A stretch of 64,000 nt of DNA from Diplolepis rosae (lineage: Eukaryota; Arthropoda; Insecta; Hymenoptera; Diplolepididae): assembly GCA_030998225.1 (NCBI GenBank), contig JAPYXD010000704.1, positions 14,384,001 through 14,448,000 on the forward strand, written 5' to 3'. The first letter of the stretch is position 1, and each line of letters starts with the position of its first letter. Below, piece by piece: positions 44,075 through 54,939 of this stretch. Made by a program: the position numbers and the translations under genes. The notes beneath the pieces were generated by a model. It saw only the letters and a list, made by a program, of their open reading frames with translations, searched no databases and was not told the origin of the DNA.

Positions 44075-44300
44075 ATAAAACAGTTTCTTTGAAACAAAGA
44101 AACATTTCTTTAATATACGGTCAAAGAAAAAATTTCTTTAAATCAAAGAAAGTTTTGTTGATTCAAAAAAATTGTCTTTAATCTAAATAAATCTATTTCT
44201 TTGGATGAAAAAAAATTTTTTTGAATCAACAAAACTTTCTTTGACCGTATATCAAAGAAATGTTTCTTTAATTCAAAGAAACTGTTTTCTCAGTGTAAAA
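44075..44300. mobile_element. palindromic MITE (GGTCAAAGAAA family)
   Basis: Left AAACAGTTTCTTTGAAACAA then ATATACGGTCAAAGAAAAAA and GTTTTGTTGATTCAAAAAAA. The right half is the complement, ending AAACTGTTTTCTCAGTG. Long inverted arms, no ORF. Confidence 0.75.
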
Positions 44301-44580
44301 ATACCAAAAATGCTCTAATTTTCGAAATTTCGATCAGATATGGCTGGTTAACGAACTCGTCCTTTCTTTTTGGACTCGGATACTATGTACTAAACGCATT
44401 TCAATCTTATTATTCTTTCGAAAGTTATCGCGTCAAAGACAACAGGCGAAAAAACAGGATTGAAAAAAAAAACTCCTTTTTGGTTCCAGGAAGTCATGAA
44501 ACGTGGATATTTGTTAAAAAATTTAAATACCAAATTTTACACAAATCTAATACCTTCTTATATGTGGTGAGAATGTAATT
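44301..44580 (+). repeat. Diverged 3' end of the dispersed repeat family
   Basis: GGCTGGTTAACGAACTCGTC, CGAAAGTTATCG and TAATACCTTCTTATATGTGG then TGAGAATGTAA follow the same order as copies 1 and 3 but with many changes. Probably an older relative. Confidence 0.5.
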
Positions 44581-45328
44581 AAAGTTGGTCTCATACATTT
44601 AGTGTTTTTGTTGTCCCTCTAGCTATAAAACACAATATTGAATTGACATCAGATTCAAAATGCCTGATGAAACCATCGGTTTTTTCGACATTTTTTAGAA
44701 TGTTTGGGTTTTTGCAGTATTTAACTCAACATTCATTTTCGATGATAACACAAAAGCTAATAAAATTCAACGTATATTCAGGCGAAGCTGAAAGAAAGCA
44801 AAATGCCAATTTTGGAAAAAGATATACTCAGATTCTTAAGATTAATTAATATTTTTGCAAACATTTATAAAATTTATTTAATAAACATGTGCCGTACTTT
44901 TTGAAAATTTTATGAATTTTTTCACCAATTTCAACTGCATAGAAAAATCTAGGAAAATTGAAAATTTTTGCAATAGTGTCTTTACAAAACTGATATTTTG
45001 CACAAAAGTAATTTCAATAATTTAAACGAAAAATTTGTTTCTTCCTGCCTGAATTTTCCAAAACACGAACTGACGCGTGACAAAAAATTTTGTTAGTTTC
45101 GTAATTTTAGGACAAATTTGGGAAAATTAAATTTAATTTCTGAACTGAAATTTTTGTTGTTGAAAATTTCAATTATTTTTTACTCAATTTCAAGAATCGT
45201 TTACTTAAGAGTATCGTGAATTTCACATGATATTCCATTACTTTTGTAACTTGAAAATTGCTCAAATTTCAGAATACTTTTAACAACGTATGGAAATGTT
45301 AAAAAATAAATTCAAAAAAATATGATTA
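44581..45328. other. AT-rich DNA, nothing recognised
   Basis: A 68-codon frame (44643-44849) has no recognised similarity or splice context. Confidence 0.4.
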
Positions 45329-46033
45329 GACGGAGAAAAAAATCTGTTACATTTACTGAGTCCACACCCAGAAAAAAGTTTTATTCAAATTTAAGAAATC
45401 GTTTTTTCAACATTATTTCTTCAATTCTGAGTAAAAATACAAACAAACTTGTAATTTTACCGCACTAGTGCGGGAAATCAATTTTTCGCACGCAAAACGA
45501 CACCGACAAGGCTAACTTACGATATACAGCGAACAAAATAACATTATTTATTTGATTTAAAATAATATTTTTTCGTTTCAAATAGAGTTCTGCCAAAAAC
45601 TTAAGAAATCGTTTATTTAACTTTATTATCTTTGAACGAGGACAGTTTTTTTTTTCAATTAAAGAAAATATTCCTGGTACTATGCGACTGCGCAGACATT
45701 TATTTCTTTAATTCAAAGGAAAAAAAAACAATCAAGAAATTTGACAGTTTCTGTAAAATTAATAGATATTTCATTGCAATTCAACGATTTTTTATAAAGA
45801 TAATATGTTTTCCGATAAATATCAGAGAAATGTCTGTTAAATTAACATTTCGAAGTAAATTCCTCATTTTGTGATTTTAACAGGCAGTTCTTTAATTTTC
45901 ATCAACAAATTTCTTATGTTTACCAAAAAGTGGTGAATTGTGCTGAAATATCTGTTAAATTTAAAAAAATGTTATTTTCTTACTATATAGACTTCAGGAC
46001 TCAGTAAATGCAACAGATTTTTCTTCCTCCGTG
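45329..46033. mobile_element. CGGAGAAAAAAATCTGTTAC element with CACTAGTG module
   Basis: TIRs GACGGAGAAAAAAATCTGTT then ACATTTACTGAGTCC; the complement ends TTCCTCCGTG. TA at 45327-45328 and 46034-46035. The interior holds the conserved module CCGCACTAGTGCGGGAAATC at 45459. The frame at 45632-45874 is AT-rich and unsupported. Confidence 0.75.
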
Positions 46034-46740
46034 TAAATTAATGATGACTCTCATTTCATTGGACGTGAGACACGGTCGCAAGCACGAAAGTGAATTAAAG
46101 TTTGTGCTGAAATACATATTACAAGCACGTATAAGTACCGGGATGGATACGAAATCGAAAGCATATATTCTTAAAGAGTGAAGAATCCACTAGTGTATTC
46201 TTAAATCAAACACGCCGTGTTTGATTATGCATATGTCTTTTGTTTTGCAAGAGAATAAATTGCTGGCCTCTGCGAATAAAAAAGCTATAATATTATTTCT
46301 TTGTCTTGTTAAAGTGACCCTTTTACTTTTTCTTCCTTTTCCTTTATGACAAGGAGAAAACTATTTTTTGCATGCGGACAAAAAAATGTTCCAATAACAT
46401 ATTTAGATAGGACAGTTACTCCAAAAACGCTGATGAAACTCTCAAAGAGAGGATAACATCATTCGACCTTGACCTTGTGTGAAGTGCTTTATGCTTTTAT
46501 TGTTTAGAATTAATTAACGTCTTGAAATCACATAAATAATCTGCTCATACGACTAATGGTTCCACAACTAATACCTTTAGGAATACTTTTTTAATACTAG
46601 TTCTTGAAAATATTAATATAATGAAATTAAAAAAGCAATTTTCAAATCTTGGAAATTTAAAAATTCATTATCTGCGTAAGTGAACAAAGACGAGAAGCTA
46701 AATTCTTATTTTAAATATTTATATAATTAAAGCTATAAAA
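46034..46740. other. Unique segment with a nuclear-receptor-type direct repeat
   Basis: 46464-46479 reads CGACCTTGACCTTGTG, which on the minus strand is CACAAGGTCAAGGTCG: two overlapping AAGGTC(A/G) half sites, the extended core (TCAAGGTCA-like) bound by FTZ-F1/ERR/HR39-type receptors. No gene was recognised nearby, so function is inferred only. The remainder is AT-rich without structure. Confidence 0.3.
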
Positions 46741-46750
46741 ATTATTTTTG

Positions 46751-47010
46751 ACCGGCAATCGAAAGACCTGGGCTCGAATCCCAGCGCAGTCGAAAGCGTC
46801 ATTTTTTCCACAGAAAGATTTTCAAATTCTTTAAATATTATAATAAATATTAATTTTGGAAATTGAATGAATAAAAATTTTATTATTTTTATTAATTAGA
46901 GATGAAAATTTAATTTATTAATAATAATAATTCAAATTTAAAATCTTTGGCAAAATGAGACGCTTTCGACTGCGCCGGGTTTTTCGATTGTCGCCCGACT
47001 GCAAAAATTT
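46751..47010. repeat. Inverted pair of tRNA-related repeats
   Basis: 46751-46830 reads GACCGGCAATCGAAAGACCT, GGGCTCGAATCCCAGCGCAG, TCGAAAGCGTC then CCACAGAAAGATTTTCAAAT. 46940-47000 is a decayed inverse (GACGCTTTCGACTGCGCCGG, TTTTCGATTGTCGCCCGACT). The second copy has lost the T-arm. The first matches the minus strand of 6880-6960. Confidence 0.65.
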
Positions 47011-47945
47011 TGAACTCAACCACCTAATTTGAAATAATAATAATATTAAGTTAATTAAAAAATCAATCTTAAATTTACCAACACCCTTGAACATTAACAT
47101 TATATGAAATTTTGGTTCAATTTTAGGAATATTTTTAATAATTCAAATTATTTCAGGAATTATTCATATATTTCGAAACAGATAAGATCTCAAAAATTCA
47201 CTTGAATAAGATATTTCAATTTTAATGGAATTGTATCGTTATTTTGATGACTAATTTTAATTAGTATGTGCGAATCAAAATAAGTTCCTAATCATTTTTC
47301 GTAACTGTCCCCAGAGTAATTTGGATTAAAGACAGATTTCACTTCTTTTTAGCTTACTCATGTAGAAATAAGAGATCTTTGTGAATTGTTGGAGTTAATG
47401 GAACTTTCTGAATGTTGAAGAATCAAGACTTACACGCTTCATCTTAAGAGAAAATTAGTATTCGCTTCGCAAGAAAGCGGATAGTATCTTTTTTTTGTTC
47501 TCAGATTTAAATCCAGAATTTTATTTGCGAAATCTCAATTTTTTCTCAGAAAACAAAAGCTTAGAAAGTTTGCTTCTGATTTCAAAAGAAATGAAACCCG
47601 TCCTTTGCTAACCTTATACTTATTTTTGTAAAACGTTACCAAACGAGAAAAAGGAATAATATTTGTAAATCTCTAATGTGTATTAATTTTAGGGTAAATA
47701 AATTTTTACGTAAAACAATATCTAATTTCACGTATTTAATTTTAATTCATTCAAAGTAATTGATAAATAACTGAATCAAAGATTCTTTAAAGCTGAACAG
47801 GAAAACGTATTTAAAATTTGTCAATTTTGAAATTAGATTTATTTTGGAAATATCTGAAATTACATTCTTTCTGATTCGTGGAAAATCTTTAAAAGTTAGA
47901 TCGCTTGAAAAAAAAATAATTTTCATTGTATTGGAAACATATAAA
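47011..47945. other. AT-rich DNA, nothing recognised
   Basis: No exon, repeat or RNA gene recognised. ATTCGCTTCGCAAGAAAGCG at 47460 is a small hairpin. Confidence 0.4.
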
Positions 47946-47947
47946 AT

Positions 47948-48183
47948 AATTTTTTTCATTTCTCATTATTTTGGCATAGGGTCAGATTCTTAATTATCTA
48001 CGTTTTACAAAAATTTTTGAATTAATCTTTGAATTTATGGCACTGAAGAGGGCCCCCATATGTGGCCGAAACGTTTGCCTTGCTTTCTTTTTGAGTTTTT
48101 TTATATCGAATAGTAAAAATTTCAATCGAAGAAAATAAAAAGAATCTGACCCTATGCCAAAATAATGAGAAATGAAAAAAATT
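47948..48183. mobile_element. 236-bp TIR element with a hammerhead-like core
   Basis: TIRs TTTTTTTCATTTCTCATTATT then TTGGCATAGGGTCAGATTCT and complement at 48140-48183. In the loop, 48043-48072 reads CTGAAGA, GGGCCCCCATATGTGGCC, GAAACG: the CUGANGA … GAAA order of a hammerhead ribozyme core around a GGCC/GGCC stem. The CACTGAAGA…CCGAAACG arrangement is also seen in Penelope-like element repeats. Confidence 0.65.
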
Positions 48184-48594
48184 CTATGAATTTTGGGTCA
48201 ATATAATAGCAGACATGTTATCAAACATATCACTTTAAAAAAATATAAAATAATATTTTTTAAATTGGATTAATTTTAATTTTACTTTCCAAATCATAAT
48301 CACTTAGAATTATTATTAATTTAATCATCAGTAGGAAATGACTGATTATAAAGCAAGAAGTCAGCTAATGAATGAATTATTAAGAATTCTAACTGATTCA
48401 GATTTAGAGAGTAATGACATTTTCAAATAAAATTCTGAACCACAAACCTTTGAGTTTAAATGCTTTCATTATTCAAACTGAAAATAATTGATTGTTTTGA
48501 CTCAAGCCAGAATAAGAAAGTAAGAAATCAAGAATTTAGTAATATTGTGATATGAAAAAAAAACGAGGCAAGGGACAGTTTTACAAAAATTTTT
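48184..48594. other. AT-rich DNA with an orphan MITE end
   Basis: CTGATTCAGATTTAGAGAGT at 48392 is a right terminus of the CTCTCTAAAT family. TGACTGATTATAAAGCAAGA upstream could be its decayed interior. Confidence 0.45.
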
Positions 48595-49973
48595 ACATTC
48601 TCATCATGGATGAGAAGGTATTGGTTTTATGTGAAAAATGACTTTCGAAATTTTCATCAAATCTTTACGTTTTGAGACCCCCTGAGTCAGAAAAAATGGT
48701 TTTTACGAAAGTGTCTGTCTGTCTGTCTGTCTGTCTGTCAGTCTGTCTGTCTGTCTGTCTGTCTGTCTGTAGGTCGTGTGCGGCATAACTCTCAATAGAA
48801 TTATTAGATTGAATTGAGCTTTGGTACATTTTATCGGAGCCGAAAAAGTAAGGACAAGTTCGTTAACCAGCCACATCCAATCAAAATTGAGGGATTGAGC
48901 ACTACTTTTGTGTTTTTGAAAATAATTTTTTGAAAAAATCAAAAATTTCAATACTGGTTTTAGATAGTGCTCATAAATGTCTAAAAATTATCCTGATAAC
49001 ATTTTTAAATTAAATCAAAATTAGAAATGTTACAGCATATTCAAATTCGAAAAAAGTCAATATCAAAATTCCCTTTTTCCAGTTAAATTATACGAGATAC
49101 GAAAAAACGTTGTGATACAATATTATTTTTTACATAAAGACCTACAAATTTGAATTTTAACATTTTTTCATGAGATGCATATTTTTCTTTTTAATTAAAA
49201 AAAAAACTATTGAAAATCCAAAATTCAATTTTTTAACAATATTATTCGAAATACGAAAAAAACGTAAGAATACAAAGTTTGTCGTTTCAAAAAGATCTAC
49301 AAATTTCGTCCCACACAGTTTCTGATAAAACATATATTTTTCGTTTCAATTCCAAAAAAAACGATTAAAATTCAAAAATTCCATTTTTTAGACAAAATTT
49401 GTGAGATACAAAAAAACGTATAGATGGAAAATTGTTTGCCTAAATGAGGTCTACAAATTCTCATAAGGACATTTCGGGACAGGAGGTATATTTTATGTTT
49501 TGATTTTTAATATTAAAAAAATTCGATTTTTTTCACCAAAATATGTGAGATATGAAATAAGCGTTGTTCTGCAAAATCGTTTTCTAAAGTCTAGGACTGT
49601 TTTTTTCTTTTTGAGAGATTTGGAAGAAAATAAATTATTTTAATCATGTAATTTATTAAAAAGTTACTGAAATGTATACAGAAAATCGAGCGCGAAGCGC
49701 GAGTGCCATGATGAGAATGTGTTCCTTAAGGCTGATAGAGCCTTAAGTAAATTGAATTTCCTATTTCACTTAAATTCAAAAAGAAATCGAGTGACTTTGA
49801 GAAAATGTGTAATTCACATCATCTGTAATATTATTATAAAATTGGTTTGAGCTTTAGTATCAAATTATAATAAATAAACTTGAATGTATGTGAAGAGCAC
49901 AACAACGAGCGCGAGGTCCAGAAAGAACGGAGCGCGAAGCGCGCGATGAAAATGTGCCCGCGAAGCGGGCAGA
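48595..49973 (-). repeat. Dispersed 1.4-kb repeat, copy 4 (full length)
   Basis: ACATTCTCATCATGGATGAG to AATGTGCCCGCGAAGCGGGC then AGATTTTTT. Very similar to copy 2 and in the same orientation. The (GTCT)n tract is expanded to about 58 bp (48712-48770) against ~20 bp in copy 2. Confidence 0.82.
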
Positions 49974-49975
49974 TT

Positions 49976-50468
49976 TTTTCTTATCGCTTCATACCAAATT
50001 TTAAAAAATGATGTGGTTGCAATAAATCACAGATCATTTTTTCAGGAAAAAGATTCTCTTCAATTAAACCGTTTCCAATTTTCTAAAATGAGTAAATTAT
50101 TACCAAATTCAGCAATTTTTTTATAAGAATTTTTTTTCAGGAAATTGATTTTTAATGGTTTTAGCCATTGAAGAATTTATTTCCAAAAATTGGAAAGGTT
50201 AAAGTTGTAAAGTTTCTTTTTCCTGAAAAAATGATCCGTGATTTATTAGAATCACATCATTTTTTAAAATTTGGTATGAAGCGATAAGGAAAAAAGTTCG
50301 GCAAAAATAAAAATTTGTTAAATACATTATTTTTCTGCATTTCAAATTTTTTTCATGGAAATTTATCCTTTCTCTTGCAAATTAGCGCTTCAATAATAAT
50401 ATTACTATTCTTGAAAGCAAAATTATCTATTTTTGCCTGAGGTCTAATTTTCGCGGATGAACTACCTT
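49976..50468. mobile_element. GGTAGTT hairpin element lacking its left terminus
   Basis: Begins directly after the 1.4-kb repeat at TCTTATCGCTTCATACCAAA, contains the central inversion and ends GAGGTCTAATTTTCGCGGAT then GAACTACCTTAA. About 160 bp of the left arm is absent, as if the dispersed repeat had replaced or broken it. Confidence 0.75.
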
Positions 50469-51740
50469 AATTATTTAAAAATTTTGAAAAATTTGAAATC
50501 TTTTAGCGGAAAATCAGACACTTCCGACTGTTTAATACTTTTTTGATAAAACTATTTGATATTTTACTCATAAAAGATATTTATTGGAATAATTTAAAGT
50601 TTAAAAAAGAAAAACATTTCACTTTTTGTCACTGTCGCTAGTCGCTTCCGATACCACCAAACAAAAATTCCAACCAATATGGTCTATTTTGGACTATATT
50701 TTGATATTTTCTCATAACTGGAAGCTTTTTTGCAATCACTTTGCCAAAATAAAATTTTTAAATATCGAATCTGATTATATACTATCTTTATTAGCTTTCC
50801 TGTAAAATTTCAATTCCGTCCCTTATTTCGTTTTGCATTACAATAAATTTTAAGAAATCTATTAATTTGTTATAACTTTAAATTCTAGAAGCTTTTTTAG
50901 TTTTTAAATCTTTTAAGTATAGGTTTAAAAAGTAACATTCCATTTATTCTGGACATCTTAAATTTTTTATTCAGTTATCAATTCACAAACTTTACAATGT
51001 GCAAGTTTGTTTTGGAAAATATCAACTTTAAAACGTAATTACAAGATAATCATTTAAAAGAAATTAGATTTCAACTTGATTTTTCATATTAAATGTTCTT
51101 TTTTTAAACAATATACGTGCTTAAATCCTTTTTTAGTAATAAAGACATAGGGATTCATTGTTTTTATCTTATGCATATATGAAACGTTTTAAACATGCAT
51201 TAAATATTTTCTGTAAAATTAGTTTTATGATTAGTAATTTTGAATATTGATAATTTTTTAATAATTACTTAGGTACTCAGAAATATTGAAAAATTAGCAC
51301 ATTTTACGGATTTAAAATTAGAACGCTGGTATATTAGAAAGTTAGCAAACTGAAATATTAACAGATAATTGAATTAGGAAAATTAAGTTGTAGAAAATTG
51401 ACGAAAGTGAAATTGGGGAAAGTTTAGAAAGACATTTGAAATTTTGAAAATTTGAACTGATCCTAAAATTTATAAAATGTTGAGAATTGTGCCAATGATA
51501 TCAAGAAACTGCTTCGAGTATCAATTTTAATAGTTTGGAAATGAGAAAAAATAAGAAAGTTTAATGTATAAAAGTTGCACTCAAAAAAGTTCTACTCAAA
51601 TTTAAAAAATCGTTTGTTTACCCTCTTTTATTGATTGAAAATAAAAATTTTTTAATGCTACAAAAAAATATGTGCGATTTAAAAAACAAATAAAAAATTT
51701 GAATAGAAAAAACCTGCCCGGCTCCATTTGGAAACACGGA
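50469..51740. other. AT-rich DNA, nothing recognised
   Basis: 1.27 kb with no repeat termini, exons or RNA motifs that I could identify. Confidence 0.45.
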
Positions 51741-51965
51741 TATATTTTTATCGCGCGCTTCGCGCTCGGGTTCGTATTCTTTGCGAGTACTCAAATTTAT
51801 TTTTAAGATCTACTATTATAACTCATGCAAATTTCATAGTATTTTTGATGTAAACTTAATTTTACTAAAGTTACTTCGACTTCGCGGAATACCTTCTCAT
51901 CACGACACTCGCGCTTCGCGCTCGATATTCACATGAAAATTTATAGACCTCCTTTGAGCAAACAA
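51741..51965 (-). repeat. Fragment of the GCGCGCTTCGCGCTCG dispersed repeat family
   Basis: TATCGCGCGCTTCGCGCTCGG, TTCGTATTCTTTGCGAGTAC and CACTCGCGCTTCGCGCTCGA in the order seen at 9050-9240. A divergent subfamily. Orientation is tentative. Confidence 0.45.
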
Positions 51966-52845
51966 TTTCGTATTCCAACATTTCTTTCGAATCGCGCATA
52001 GTTTAGCTGAAGAATGGAATTTTATTATTGATTTTTTTCAAGTTCTGAAATACTATAATTTTCCTAATTTCGGTTTGATTGAAAAATTTCATTAGGACAA
52101 TTTGTAGAATTTTTTGAGTACAACCAGAAATTAGTATTACAATTTTGGATCTTTCTAAAACGTTTAAATTGACTTTTCGATTCAATTGATTTTTTTAACA
52201 AAAATCATTTTTTACATTAAAAAATCACTTCATTAAAAATACCACATAATTAAAGATAAGTTTGTTTGATTTTTTAAAAATTTGGTTGCATCAACTAAAT
52301 AAATGCATTGATATGCAGTCAACGAAAGTTTTGGTCGATTAGTCTAAATATTTGGTAGTTTGAACATTAATTTTTTTTGCAGATTAAATAATGTAGTATA
52401 ATTAACTAAACGTTTTCTTCGAATCAATCATAATTTTGTTGAATCAACCAAAAAAAAAATGTTTTCTAAGCGGAGATTTGTTTAATTAAAAAAATTAATT
52501 AAAATAAGAAGTACGTTACAGATTTTAAAACTGTCAGATTCTGATTTAAAGTTAGAGAGTACAGGAATGTACCAATTTGTATTTAATTCAAAAAATTTAT
52601 ATTTGAAAAAACTTTTTCCTAAGCGTGGAGAATTTTGAAATGAACAAACTCAGAAATTTAAAAACTATCGTAAATTTGGAAATAAGATATTTATGTATTT
52701 TAGCCATTATACTGTGAAAGTTTATTCCTGAGAAGGCAATGATTTACTAAAAAAATAAAAATTAATCATAATAACCACATAAACAAAGAAACCCAAGTTT
52801 ACAATTTTTGCTAAACTATACGTTTCAATTTAGGGAAAATAGTCT
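51966..52845. other. AT-rich DNA, nothing recognised
   Basis: 52250-52560 has TTTGTTTGATT / GAATCAATCA words like decayed TA-type MITEs. No termini can be fixed. Confidence 0.4.
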
Positions 52846-52849
52846 CATA

Positions 52850-53120
52850 CTCTCTAAATCTGAATCAGTCAAATTTTCACTGATTGAATCAGTGATTTGC
52901 CTTTTCACTGATCCATCAGTGAAAAAATATTTTTCACTGTTAAATCATTTAATTTTCACTGATTCGTCAATGAAAAAATATTTTTCACTGTCAAATCAGT
53001 CAATTTTTACTGAAATAATCAGTGAAATTTGACTGATTTACAGTAACCTCTTTTTAGCTATTTGAATCAGTCAAATTTCACTGATAATCAGTAGATTTTG
53101 AATGATTCAAATTTAGAGAG
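52850..53120. mobile_element. CTCTCTAAATCTGAATCAG MITE, 271 bp
   Basis: TA at 52848-52849 and 53121-53122. Nearly identical to 11757-12028 throughout, so both are probably recent copies. The 74-codon frame across it is a repeat by-product. Confidence 0.85.
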
Positions 53121-53181
53121 TAGAGAAAATTTTCGCAGCGAAATACTGAACTTTAGTTAAACTATACGATAATTTACTATA

Positions 53182-53287
53182 TTCTCTAAATCTGAATCAG
53201 TAAAATCTTGAGTGATTGAATCAGTGATTTGCATTTTCACCGTTAAATCAGTTAATTAATTCAGTTAACTAATTCAGATTCAGAGAG
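53182..53287. mobile_element. CTCTCTAAATC MITE, 106-bp deletion derivative
   Basis: Termini TTCTCTAAATCTGAATCAGT and complement of CTCTCTGAATCTGAATTAGT, TA at 53180-53181 and 53288-53289. Only ~60 bp of interior remains. Confidence 0.7.
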
Positions 53288-53694
53288 TAGATTGTATCAA
53301 GTTTTACTATAACCTATACTAAAGTTTCATATCATTTTTCGAATCTTTAGTATTTTGATCATAAAAAATTCCCAGTCTGCTAGGAATAATTACCATTGCA
53401 CTTCTTTTTCCCCTAAATTCCTAATATTTTTTACAATTATCATCATAAAATAAAACATTCAGGTTATTAATCATATATATTTAATCGATTGAAAAAATGT
53501 TTGATTTAGCCAAATATATTTGGTTGAATTCAACTAAAAGTATAACTAAAATCGCCAACTAAATATGAAATATGTCCCCAAGCCAAAATGTTTGTATTTT
53601 GGTCCGTGAAGCTGAAAAAGAGGGGTCACTACACCTTCTACTATATAGTCTCTTTGATCTCAAAAGGTTTTCAGACTCTCGAGCCAACACCAAA

Positions 53695-53745
53695 AAAGAA
53701 TATATAAAAGAAAAAAGAAAAAAAAACTCAAAAGCTCACTCACGC
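53695..53745 (+). promoter_or_regulatory. Candidate TATA promoter
   Basis: TATATAAAAG at 53701-53710 is a consensus TATA box in a unique, less AT-rich segment. About 30 bp downstream lies CAAAAGCTCACTCACGC, which could hold an initiator. A splice-site-bounded start codon follows at 53888. Confidence 0.4.
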
Positions 53746-53853
53746 ATTCAATGCAAAGCAGATGCATGATTCACCACATAAGCCGCTCCCACAATAAGGG
53801 ACATGGACCTGGGACACTTTGTTAGTGATGATCGTGATTTGTCTTTGTTACAG

Positions 53854-53899
53854 ATTCAAACTTGAAGGGTAAAGAAGCTGTTTCAAAATGAGATACAAG
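53854..53899 (+). CDS. Possible first coding exon (4 codons) of an unidentified gene
   Basis: TTTGTTACAG precedes, then 34 bases of leader, ATG at 53888 (context TTCAAAATG), codons M-R-Y-K, and a strong donor GTAAGC at 53900. A start exon carrying only a few codons before a phase-0 intron is common for insect secreted and cuticle proteins. No downstream exon was identified to 64000, so this remains a hypothesis. Confidence 0.3.
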
Positions 53900-54400
53900 G
53901 TAAGCACAGAAAATCTCTTTTTTATTATATGCTTCAGATCCAGAGTTGTTAACGAGATCACCATAAGATGTAAAAAAATGTAAAGCCAATACTTTGATCT
54001 AAGAGGGACCATAGTAGTTATTTATATTTTATTCAAAGGCTCGTTTCAAATCAGAGAATGAGAAGAATCTCCAAATTGATCACGGCGCCGAAATATTTCA
54101 AGCTATTTTGCATATCGATAATACATTTCGCGCATAAAATGCATTTCTTATGCTAAACTTCTTGAGTGCAGATAGTAACCTGCGGCGATAATTGAATTTT
54201 AAGAACTTGCATTTTTTATTCTTTTTTTCTGAATTGGATTTAAAAATAGCATGATTACAATCGCGGTCCTTAAAATAAGTCCCGAAAAATGTAAAACTAA
54301 AAAATATTATAAAAAGCATCAAGATTTCTTTTACTGAAAGGTTATTTTAGTCCATAAGGAAGGGAAAAGTTTCGAATTACGCGTTTTTAGCGAAAATTAG
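53900..54400. other. Unassigned AT-rich DNA
   Basis: If the exon at 53854-53899 is real this is its intron. The 74-codon minus frame at 54098-54322 is basic and low-complexity with no recognised domain. Confidence 0.35.
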
Positions 54401-54935
54401 CTTTTTACACAAAATATTTCAAATAAATAGTATTGAAAATCCAAAATTCAATTTTTTAACCAAAATGTGTGAAATACGAAAAAAAAGTAAGTTTGCAACA
54501 TTTTTTGTTTCAATAAGATCTACAAATTTTGTCTGATGTAGTTTCTGATAAAACGTATATTTTTCATTTTAATTTCAATAAATACGATTAAAATTAAAAA
54601 ATTTCATTGTTTAAACAAAATATGTGCCATATGAAAAAAACGTTGAGATGGAAAATTATTAGCCTAAATGAGGTCTACAAATTCTCAGTAGGGCATTTTT
54701 TGACAACATGTATATTTTATGTTTTGATTTTAAATATTAGAGATTAAAAAATTCCATTTTTTAAGCAAAATATGTGAGATACAAAATAAGCGTTAAAATA
54801 AAAAATCGTTCGCTTAAAAACAGTTTACGAATTTTTTTCCTTTTTGAGATATTTGGAAGAAGATAAGAGAAAATCGAGCGCGAAGCGCAAGTGTCATGAT
54901 ATAAGAAAGTGTTCCTTAAGGCTGATAGAGCGCTC
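54400..54935 (-). repeat. Fragment of dispersed 1.4-kb repeat
   Basis: GAAAATCCAAAATTCAATTT through ATCGAGCGCGAAGCGCAAGT to GTGTTCCTTAAGGCTGATAG follows the order of copy 4. It lacks the microsatellite end and is more diverged. Confidence 0.65.
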
Positions 54936-54939
54936 AAAC

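Noticed and set aside
10452..54935. Helitron assignment for the 1.4-kb dispersed repeat
   Set aside because: A hairpin is present near one end, but I could not see the TC start or the CTRR end, so the class is left open.
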